Shown here piece by piece: positions 14,949 to 20,318 of a stretch of DNA of 20,318 bases (position 1 is the stretch's first letter; every line of letters begins with the position of its first letter). The notes under the pieces are model-generated. The model searched no databases. It saw nothing but the letters and a program-made list of their open reading frames with translations, and was not told the DNA's origin. The translations under genes were made by a program, and so were the position numbers. The DNA is taken from the NCBI GenBank assembly GCA_023393895.1, contig JAEXBT010000057.1:1-20318 (forward strand), given 5' to 3'. Origin of the DNA: Pseudomonadota bacterium (GTDB lineage Bacteria > Pseudomonadota > Gammaproteobacteria > Xanthomonadales > Xanthomonadaceae).

Positions 14949-15023
14949 TGGTGGGAGCTGAGGGGATCGAACCCCCGACCCTCTCCGTGTAAAGGAGACG
15001 CTCTACCGCTGAGCTAAGCTCCC
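14949..15023 (-). tRNA. tRNA-Val(TAC)
   Basis: 75 nt with encoded CCA (14951 to 14949). The acceptor stem GGGAGCT pairs with AGCTCCC, discriminator A. Anticodon TAC at 14991 to 14989 in loop TTTACAC. It is 65 nt upstream of tRNA-Asp on the same strand. A TATCAT -10 (15043 to 15038) lies upstream with a poor -35 inside the hup terminator. Confidence 0.98.
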
Positions 15024-15058
15024 GTCAGCGGACGCGAATGATAGCGCAGCCGCGGATG

Positions 15059-15084
15059 AAAAAAGCCCGGCGATGCCGGGCTTT
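15059..15084 (-). terminator. Rho-independent terminator of hup
   Basis: A perfect 10 bp stem AAAGCCCGGC / GCCGGGCTTT with a 3-nt loop, followed on the minus strand by TTT. It lies 24 nt after the hup stop and abuts the tRNA-Val promoter region. Its core is the same as the fabI terminator at 12667. Confidence 0.93.
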
Positions 15085-15108
15085 CTCGTGAAACGCCACG
15101 GGTGCGGA

Positions 15109-15381
15109 TCAGTTCACCGCATCCTTGAGCGCCTTGCCGGCCTTGAAGCCCGGCGCCTTCGAAGCCGCGATCTGCAGCGTTTCACCGGTCTTCGGGTTGC
15201 GACCGGTACGCGCGGCACGCGAACGCACCTCGAAGGTGCCGAAGCCGGTCAGCGCCACCGACTCGCCACGGCCCAGCGCGCCGCTGATGCCACCGATGAC
15301 CGCGTCCACCGCACGGCCGGCATCGGCCTTGGACAGGTTGCAGGTCTCGGACACGTGATCGATCAACTCCGACTTGTTCAT
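15109..15381 (-). CDS. hupB: DNA-binding protein HU (beta-like)
   Basis: 90 residues, the exact HU size. HU is an abundant, sequence-nonspecific dimer that bends and compacts DNA. It starts [12 protein letters not shown], and the HU signature [20 protein letters not shown] (47-66) with the intercalating-proline arm region is intact. It ends [12 protein letters not shown]. An ideal Shine-Dalgarno (AAGGAG) is placed before the ATG. Its position after lon matches hupB in other gammaproteobacteria. It has its own promoter (15480-15509), a leader of about 90 nt with two hairpins, and a terminator, so it is a single-gene unit. Confidence 0.98.
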   Translation of the reverse strand: MNKSELIDHVSETCNLSKADAGRAVDAVIGGISGALGRGESVALTGFGTFEVRSRAARTGRNPKTGETLQIAASKAPGFKAGKALKDAVN

Positions 15382-15479
15382 TGAGATGACTCCTTGGGTC
15401 TGGCGACGACATGCCGCCGAAGAATGGAAGCGCGACGAAGGGTCGCGTCGGACTGCTTGCGGTATCCCGCAACCCGACC

Positions 15480-15509
15480 GTTATACCAGCGCCTACAGGC
15501 CCCGGGCAA
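15480..15509 (-). promoter_or_regulatory. Promoter of hup with structured leader
   Basis: On the minus strand TTGCCC (15509 to 15504), an 18 bp spacer, and TATAAC (15485 to 15480). The start near 15473 opens directly into a hairpin TTGCGG-GATA-CCGCAA (15472 to 15457). A second hairpin CGCGAC-CCTTC-GTCGCG (15447 to 15431) follows in the leader before the AAGGAG site. Confidence 0.65.
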
Positions 15510-15510
15510 G

Positions 15511-15537
15511 AAAAAACGCCGGATTTCCGGCGTTTTT
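15511..15537 (-). terminator. Rho-independent terminator of lon
   Basis: An 11 bp stem AAAAACGCCGG (15512-15522) / CCGGCGTTTTT (15527-15537) with loop ATTT, flanked by A and T runs on both sides. It follows the lon stop by 20 nt. The symmetric U-tracts would work in either direction. Confidence 0.95.
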
Positions 15538-15557
15538 CCGTCCTTGACCCGTGCGAG

Positions 15558-18005
15558 TCAGTGCTTGACTTCGCGCTTGCGCCGCGATTTGGCCGGGCCG
15601 TCTTGGGGCGGCACCACCGCATCCTCGGCGGTCTCGGGGATCTCGACGTTGGCCGGCGTCAGCGGCCGCTCCAGCGCGAGATCGAGGACCTCGTCGATCC
15701 ACTTCACCGGCACGATCTTCAGGTGTTCGGTCACGTTGGCCGGGATGTCCGCCAAGTCCTTGCGGTTCTCCTCCGGGATGATCACCGTCTTGATGCCGCC
15801 GCGAAGCGCAGCCAGCAGCTTCTCCTTCAGGCCGCCGATCGCGCTGACGCGACCGCGCAAGGTGATCTCGCCGGTCATCGCCACGTCCGCACGCACCGGG
15901 ATCTTGGTCAGCATCGAAACCAGCGCCGTGGTCATCGCGATCCCGGCACTCGGGCCGTCCTTCGGGGTCGCGCCGTCCGGCACGTGCACGTGCACGTCGA
16001 ACTTCGAGAGGAAGTCCAGGTCGATGCCGAAGCGCTCGGTGCGCGAGCGCACCACCGACAGCGCCGCCGAGGCCGATTCCTTCATCACGTCGCCAAGCTG
16101 GCCGGTGAGGATCAGCTGGCCCTTGCCCGGCACCAGCGTGGATTCGATCTGCAGCAGGTCGCCGCCGACCTCGGTCCACGCCAATCCTGTGACCAGGCCG
16201 ACCTCGTTGTCAGCCTCGGCGCGCCCGAAGTCGAAGCGCTGCACGCCCAGATACTTGTCCAGGTTCTTCTCGTTGACCTTGACCGTCTTCGCCGCCTTCT
16301 TCCGCGGGCCGGCAAGCGCGATGTCCTTCACCACCTTGCGCGCGATCTTGGCGATCTCGCGCTCGAGGTTGCGCACGCCGGACTCGCGCGTGTAGTAGCG
16401 CACGATGCCGCGGATCGCCGACTCCTCGATCTCGATCTCGCCTGCCTTCAGCCCGTTCGCCTTCACCTGCTTCGGCACCAGGTAGCGCATCGCGATGTTG
16501 AGCTTCTCCTCCTCGGTGTAACCGGGGATGCGGATCACTTCCATGCGGTCGAGCAGCGGGCCGGGGATGTTCATCGAGTTGGAGGTGGCGATGAACATCA
16601 CCTCCGACAGGTCCAAGTCGACCTCGAGGTAATGGTCGTTGAAGCTGTGGTTCTGCTCGGGATCGAGCACCTCCAGCAAAGCCGCGGAAGGATCGCCGCG
16701 GAAGTCCATCGCCATCTTGTCGATCTCGTCGAGCACGAACAGAGGGTTCTTGGTGCCGACCTTGTTGAGGTTCTGCACGATACGGCCCGGCATCGAACCG
16801 ACGTAGGTGCGGCGATGGCCACGGATCTCGGCCTCGTCGCGTACACCGCCGAGCGCCATGCGCACGAACTTGCGGTTGGTCGCCTTGGCGATGGACTGGC
16901 CGAGCGAGGTCTTGCCCACGCCCGGCGGGCCGACCAGGCAGAGGATCGGGCCCTTCATCTTCGACACGCGCGACTGCACCGCGAGGTATTCGAGGATGCG
17001 GTCCTTGACCTTCTCCAGGCCGAAGTGATCGGCGTCGAGCACATCCTGCGCGGCCTTCAGGTCCTTGCGCACCTTGCTGCGCTTCTTCCACGGCACGCCG
17101 AGCAGCCACTCCAGGTAGTTGCGCACCACGCCCGCCTCGGCGGACATCGGCGACATCTGCTTGAGCTTGTTGTATTCCGCCTTGGCCTTGGTCTCGACGG
17201 CCTTCGGCATCCCGGCCTCGGCGATCTTGCGCGCGAGTTCGTCCAGCTCGTTGCCACCGTCCTCGCCCTCGCCCAGTTCCTTCTGGATCGCCTTCATCTG
17301 CTCGTTGAGGTAGTACTCGCGCTGGCTCTTCTCCATCTGCGACTTCACCCGGCCGCGGATCTTATTCTCCAGCAGCTGCACATCCAGCTCGCCATGCACC
17401 AGCCCGACCAGCATCTCCAGCCGGTCGCCGGTATCCAGCGTTTCCAGCAGCTTCTGCTTGTCAGCCAGGCGCACGCCGAGGTGCGCGGCCACGGTGTCGG
17501 CGAAGCGCTCGGGCGAGTCCATCCCGGACAACGTCTGCACCAGCTCCGAAGGCAGCTTGCGGTTGGACTTCACGTAGTCCTCGAACAGCGCCAGCAACGA
17601 GCGCGCGATCGCTTCCAGTTCCCGGCCATCGCGGCCCGAGACTTCGGGCAGCTCGTCCACTTCCGCCATCAACGCGCCATCGCGCTCCTCCATGCCGGAG
17701 GCACGGGCACGGCCGGTGCCTTCGACCAGCACCTTGATCGTGCCATCGGGCAGCTTCAAGAGCTGCAGTACCTGGGCCATCGCGCCCACCGCGTACACGT
17801 CGTCGGCGCCGGGGTCATCGGTCTCGGCGGATTTCTGCGCCACCAGCAGGATGCGCTTGTCCGCCTCCATGGCCATTTCCAGCGCCCGGATCGACTTCTC
17901 GCGACCGACGAACAGCGGGATCACCATGTGCGGGAACACCACCACGTCGCGCAGCGGCAGCACCGGCAGGACGGCGCGGGGGATGAGGGTTTCCTGTTCG
18001 CTCAT
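15558..18005 (-). CDS. lon: ATP-dependent protease Lon (La)
   Basis: 815 residues from ATG 18005 ([20 protein letters not shown]), preceded by a GGAG Shine-Dalgarno; a longer frame upstream overlaps the promoter. Lon degrades misfolded and specific regulatory proteins in the cytoplasm as a hexamer. The N-terminal substrate-binding domain runs to about residue 215, with a helical region (about 220-310). The AAA+ module has Walker [10 protein letters not shown] (359-367) and Walker B FVLDEIDK (423-430). The C-terminal protease has the Ser686 ([11 protein letters not shown]) and Lys729 (GGLKEKLL) dyad. E. coli Lon is 784 residues; the excess includes a charged C-terminal tail ([15 protein letters not shown]). 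A sigma32-like promoter lies just upstream, between lon and the clpX terminator. Confidence 0.98.
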   Translation of the reverse strand: MSEQETLIPRAVLPVLPLRDVVVFPHMVIPLFVGREKSIRALEMAMEADKRILLVAQKSAETDDPGADDVYAVGAMAQVLQLLKLPDGTIKVLVEGTGRARASGMEERDGALMAEVDELPEVSGRDGRELEAIARSLLALFEDYVKSNRKLPSELVQTLSGMDSPERFADTVAAHLGVRLADKQKLLETLDTGDRLEMLVGLVHGELDVQLLENKIRGRVKSQMEKSQREYYLNEQMKAIQKELGEGEDGGNELDELARKIAEAGMPKAVETKAKAEYNKLKQMSPMSAEAGVVRNYLEWLLGVPWKKRSKVRKDLKAAQDVLDADHFGLEKVKDRILEYLAVQSRVSKMKGPILCLVGPPGVGKTSLGQSIAKATNRKFVRMALGGVRDEAEIRGHRRTYVGSMPGRIVQNLNKVGTKNPLFVLDEIDKMAMDFRGDPSAALLEVLDPEQNHSFNDHYLEVDLDLSEVMFIATSNSMNIPGPLLDRMEVIRIPGYTEEEKLNIAMRYLVPKQVKANGLKAGEIEIEESAIRGIVRYYTRESGVRNLEREIAKIARKVVKDIALAGPRKKAAKTVKVNEKNLDKYLGVQRFDFGRAEADNEVGLVTGLAWTEVGGDLLQIESTLVPGKGQLILTGQLGDVMKESASAALSVVRSRTERFGIDLDFLSKFDVHVHVPDGATPKDGPSAGIAMTTALVSMLTKIPVRADVAMTGEITLRGRVSAIGGLKEKLLAALRGGIKTVIIPEENRKDLADIPANVTEHLKIVPVKWIDEVLDLALERPLTPANVEIPETAEDAVVPPQDGPAKSRRKREVKH

Positions 18006-18048
18006 ATCGGTCTCCAGATCATGCTTTGGCGAGGCCATGCGTTCCTTT

Positions 18049-18075
18049 ATGGGGGCCGGCGCGGGGCCATGCAAG
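18049..18075 (-). promoter_or_regulatory. Sigma32 (heat-shock)-like promoter of lon
   Basis: On the minus strand CTTGCA (18075 to 18070) and CCCCATAA (from 18054) are 15 bp apart, close to the sigma32 consensus CTTGAA / CCCCATnT. The predicted start near 18041 gives a leader of about 36 nt to the lon ATG. It lies downstream of the clpX terminator, so lon can be induced separately. Confidence 0.7.
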
Positions 18076-18086
18076 CGCCTGCAACG

Positions 18087-18110
18087 AAAACCCCGGCCGA
18101 GGCCGGGGTT
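18087..18110 (-). terminator. Rho-independent terminator of clpX
   Basis: A 9 bp perfect stem AACCCCGGC / GCCGGGGTT, loop CTCG, followed on the minus strand by TTTTCG. It lies 9 nt after the clpX stop. Confidence 0.92.
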
Positions 18111-18119
18111 CGTTCAAGC

Positions 18120-19412
18120 TCATTCGCCGGATGCCGCCTTCGGCATCGGCTCGGCCGGCGGCGTTTCGTAGATCACGAACGGCTCGGTCTTGTGGTCGAT
18201 GACCGATTCGTCCACCACCACCTTGCTGACGTTCTCCATCGACGGCAGTTCGTACATGATGTCGAGCAGCACCGATTCCACGATGGTGCGCAGGCCGCGC
18301 GCACCGGTCTTGCGCTTCAGCGCCTTCCGGGCGATCGCCGACAGCGCGTCCGGACGGAACTCCAGTTCCACGCCTTCCATCTCGAACAGCTTCTTGAACT
18401 GCTTGGTGATGGCGTTCTTCGGCTCGGTCAGGATCGAGACCAGTGCCGCCTCGTCCAGTTCTTCCAGCGTCGCGACCACCGGCAGGCGACCGACGAACTC
18501 CGGGATCAGGCCGAACTTGATCAGGTCTTCCGGCTCCACCTCGGCCAGCACCTTGCCGACCTCGGCCTTGCGCTCGGCCGACTTCACCTTGGCATTGAAG
18601 CCGATGCCGCCGGCCTCGGTGCTGCGCTGCTGGATGATCTTCTCCAGCCCGGCGAACGCGCCACCGACGATGAACAGGATGTTGCGGGTATCGACCTGCA
18701 GGAACTCCTGCTGCGGATGCTTGCGCCCGCCCTGCGGCGGAACGCTGGCGACGGTGCCTTCGATCAGCTTGAGCAGCGCCTGCTGCACGCCTTCGCCGGA
18801 CACGTCGCGGGTGATCGAGGGGTTTTCGCTCTTGCGCGAGATCTTGTCGATCTCGTCGATGTAGACGATCCCGTGCTGCGCCTTCTCGACCTCGTAATCG
18901 GCCTTCTGCAGCAGCTTCTGGATGATGTTCTCGACATCCTCGCCGACGTAGCCGGCTTCGGTCAGCGTCGTCGCATCGGCCATGGTGAAGGGCACGTTGA
19001 GCATCCGCGCCAGCGTTTCGGCCAGCAGCGTCTTGCCCGAGCCGGTCGGGCCGACCAGCAGAATGTTGGACTTGGCCAGCTCCACTTCGTCCGACTTCTG
19101 CCGGCTCTCGATGCGCTTGTAATGGTTGTACACCGCCACGGCCAGCGTCTTCTTGGCACGGGACTGGCCGATCACGTACTGGTCGAGGACTTCCTGGATC
19201 TCGCGCGGCTTGGGCAGCGCGCTGCGGGCGCTCTGGGCCTTCTCGGTCAGCTCCTCGCGGATGATGTCGTTGCAGAGATCGACGCATTCATCGCAGATGA
19301 ACACGCTCGGACCGGCGATCAGCTTGCGCACCTCGTGCTGGCTCTTTCCGCAGAAGGAGCAGTAGAGGATCTTGGTGCTGTCGCCGGAACGGCCCTGGCG
19401 GTCTTCGGTCAT
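18120..19412 (-). CDS. clpX: ATP-dependent Clp protease ATP-binding subunit ClpX
   Basis: 430 residues, near E. coli ClpX (424). ClpX unfolds substrates such as ssrA-tagged proteins and feeds them to ClpP. The start ATG 19412 gives [20 protein letters not shown]; the frame continues upstream but crosses intergenic sequence. The N-terminal zinc domain has Cys18, Cys21, Cys40 and Cys43. The AAA+ domain has Walker A GPTGSGKT (121-128), the substrate-gripping pore loop GYVG (154-157), and Walker B VYIDEIDK (183-190). The IGF loop that docks ClpP is at 270-272 (GGIGFNAKV). The C-terminal small domain includes [10 protein letters not shown]. It follows clpP after 117 bp that contain a stable hairpin. 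Confidence 0.98.
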   Translation of the reverse strand: MTEDRQGRSGDSTKILYCSFCGKSQHEVRKLIAGPSVFICDECVDLCNDIIREELTEKAQSARSALPKPREIQEVLDQYVIGQSRAKKTLAVAVYNHYKRIESRQKSDEVELAKSNILLVGPTGSGKTLLAETLARMLNVPFTMADATTLTEAGYVGEDVENIIQKLLQKADYEVEKAQHGIVYIDEIDKISRKSENPSITRDVSGEGVQQALLKLIEGTVASVPPQGGRKHPQQEFLQVDTRNILFIVGGAFAGLEKIIQQRSTEAGGIGFNAKVKSAERKAEVGKVLAEVEPEDLIKFGLIPEFVGRLPVVATLEELDEAALVSILTEPKNAITKQFKKLFEMEGVELEFRPDALSAIARKALKRKTGARGLRTIVESVLLDIMYELPSMENVSKVVVDESVIDHKTEPFVIYETPPAEPMPKAASGE

Positions 19413-19481
19413 GGTGTTTCCGTAAAGCGGTGGAACGGCCTTGAAACCCTTGTCACGAAAGGGCTCGGGCCGAGAATAGCA

Positions 19482-19506
19482 CAGGCCCGGCGGACCGCCG
19501 GGCCTG
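19482..19506 (-). terminator. GC-rich hairpin between clpP and clpX, possible weak terminator or attenuator
   Basis: A perfect 10 bp stem CAGGCCCGGC / GCCGGGCCTG, 23 nt after the clpP stop, with no U-run after it on the minus strand (TGCTATTCTC). It is more likely a processing, stabilising or partial termination element than a full terminator. TATTCT (19478 to 19473) just after it could be a -10 for clpX, but no -35 is seen. Confidence 0.5.
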
Positions 19507-19529
19507 CATTCGGACAACGCGGAAGGCGA

Positions 19530-20156
19530 TCAGTTCGGCTGGATCGAGTCTTCCGGGCGACGCTCGAGGACCTGATCGACCAGCCCGTAGTCGCGGGCGG
19601 CCTCGGCGGACTTGAAGTTGTCGCGCTCGGTGTCGCGGGCGATGGTTTCCAGCGACTGCCCGGTGTGCCGGGAGAGGATCTCGTTCAGGCGCTGGCGCAG
19701 GGTCAGGATCTCGCGGGCATGGATGTCGATGTCCGTGGCCTGGCCCTGGAAGCCGCCTAGCGGCTGGTGGATCATCACCCGCGAGTTCGGCAGCGCGAAG
19801 CGCTTCCCGGCCGCACCGGCGGCCAGGAGCAGCGCGCCCATCGAAGCCGCCTGGCCCACGCAGATGGTGGAGACATCCGGCTTGATGAACTGCATGGTGT
19901 CGTAGATCGCCAGGCCCGCAGTCACCACGCCACCGGGCGAGTTGATGTACAGGCTGATGTCCTTTTCCGGGTTTTCCGCTTCCAGGAACAGCAGCTGCGC
20001 CACGATGACGTTGGCCATGTGGTCGTCGATCGGACCGACGAGGAAGATCACCCGCTCCTTCAGAAGGCGCGAATAGATGTCGTAGGCCCGTTCGCCGCGG
20101 CTGGTCTGTTCGACCACCATCGGCACCAGGTTCAGGGCTTTGGTCTCAAGGCTCAT
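19530..20156 (-). CDS. clpP: ATP-dependent Clp protease proteolytic subunit ClpP
   Basis: 208 residues, almost the same as E. coli ClpP (207). It forms the two-ring serine-protease chamber used by ClpX and ClpA. The catalytic triad is intact: Ser105 in [10 protein letters not shown], His130 in VMIHQPLGG, Asp179 in DTERDNF. The [20 protein letters not shown] (70-89) oxyanion/handle region is normal. The short N-terminus before [19 protein letters not shown] would act as propeptide and axial loop. A GGAG Shine-Dalgarno precedes ATG 20156. It starts 33 bp after the tig stop, so transcription from a promoter before tig is likely. Confidence 0.98.
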   Translation of the reverse strand: MSLETKALNLVPMVVEQTSRGERAYDIYSRLLKERVIFLVGPIDDHMANVIVAQLLFLEAENPEKDISLYINSPGGVVTAGLAIYDTMQFIKPDVSTICVGQAASMGALLLAAGAAGKRFALPNSRVMIHQPLGGFQGQATDIDIHAREILTLRQRLNEILSRHTGQSLETIARDTERDNFKSAEAARDYGLVDQVLERRPEDSIQPN

Positions 20157-20189
20157 GGAGTGCTCCGGAAAGGGGCCGCCGGCGCGCCG

Positions 20190-20318
20190 TCATTCGGCGC
20201 GGATGGCGTCCTGGAAGGACATCGGCTGCTCGGTGTGCTGGGCCTGCTCGGCGATCCAATCGGTCACCTGCTCTTCCATCACGCGGTTCTGCAGTCCTGC
20301 CAGAAGCTGGGGGTCGTT
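20190..20318 (-). CDS. tig: Trigger factor, C-terminal end (5' part outside window)
   Basis: The last 42 residues are visible. They begin [20 protein letters not shown] and end [14 protein letters not shown] before TGA. The [14 protein letters not shown] pattern and a TEQPMSF ending match the last helix of trigger factor, the ribosome-bound folding chaperone and prolyl isomerase. The following clpP and clpX genes confirm the usual tig-clpP-clpX order. Catalytic and ribosome-binding domains lie outside the window. Confidence 0.93.
   Translation of the reverse strand, partial: NDPQLLAGLQNRVMEEQVTDWIAEQAQHTEQPMSFQDAIRAE

Noticed and set aside
15431..15472. Two hairpins in the hup leader as a known riboswitch
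   Set aside because: The structures are short and match no riboswitch class I know; kept only as a leader-structure observation.
18019..19287. Minus-strand frame of 422 codons overlapping clpX in another frame
   Set aside because: Gly/Arg/Ala-rich out-of-frame reading of clpX; crosses the clpX terminator; no domain.
15411..19760. Plus-strand open frame of 1449 codons antisense to hup leader, lon, clpX and part of clpP
   Set aside because: Its sequence is rich in Arg, His, Leu, Gln and Ala with no domain, and it mirrors codon bias of the real genes: in high-GC genes the reversed stop codons TTA, CTA and TCA are rare. Lon, ClpX and ClpP are unambiguous on the other strand.

Overview
The window looks like ordinary core chromosome of a high-GC gammaproteobacterium, most likely of the Xanthomonadaceae/Lysobacteraceae (Lysobacter- or Luteimonas-like). 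This is inferred from the strong G/C third-position bias, the kdkA plus opsX-type Kdo-phosphate LPS core pathway, a DUF6165 gene, and gene orders shared with other gammaproteobacteria (dnaX-ybaB-recR; gloB-yafS-rnhA-dnaQ; tig-clpP-clpX-lon-hupB-ppiD). No species can be assigned by reading alone. I see no IS element, prophage, CRISPR array, integrase or plasmid function.

Layout. (1) 1-3621: the 3' end of a TgpA-like transglutaminase gene (+) converges on a minus-strand group dnaX > ybaB > recR > HIT protein (DNA replication and recombinational repair). (2) 3675-3953: a strong sigma70-type promoter drives tRNA-Ser(GGA), with the SRP 4.5S RNA only 15 nt downstream. (3) 3974-6974: an LPS inner-core block. 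kdkA and an MBL-fold hydrolase are translationally coupled (-), opsX (Kdo-phosphate-dependent heptosyltransferase I) diverges from them (+), and a DUF6165 gene (-) converges on opsX with a 22 bp overlap. (4) 7015-7206: tRNA-Ser(CGA) with its own promoter and terminator. (5) 7235-7997: a PP2C-type protein phosphatase with its own promoter. (6) 8014-11808: yafS > rnhA > dnaQ (-), tightly overlapping, and the divergent gloB > mltD (+), followed by fabI (+, 11853-12641). This matches the E. coli mltD-gloB-yafS-rnhA-dnaQ neighbourhood in content. (7) 12714-20318, all minus strand: tig (3' end) > clpP > clpX > lon > hup > tRNA-Val(TAC) > tRNA-Asp(GTC) > ppiD, a protein quality-control block with a terminator-like hairpin after clpP, clpX, lon, hup, the tRNA pair and ppiD.

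How the genes work together. ClpP/ClpX and Lon degrade damaged or tagged proteins. Trigger factor and PpiD fold nascent cytoplasmic and newly exported proteins respectively. lon appears to have its own heat-shock (sigma32-like) promoter. DnaX, RecR and DnaQ serve replication, repair and proofreading; RNase HI removes RNA from RNA-DNA hybrids. KdkA phosphorylates Kdo on lipid A, and OpsX then adds the first heptose to that phosphorylated acceptor. FabI completes each fatty-acid elongation cycle that feeds lipid A and phospholipids. MltD and the TgpA-like protein act at the cell envelope.

No clearly new multi-gene system is present. The most interesting points are the LPS block with two uncharacterised members bracketed by two tRNA-Ser genes, the altered HIT motif, the sigma32-like lon promoter, the tRNA-Ser/SRP RNA tandem, and the start-site arrangement between yafS and gloB. 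No gene-free stretch exceeds 300 bases; the longest (15382-15557, 176 bp) holds the hup promoter and leader and the lon terminator.
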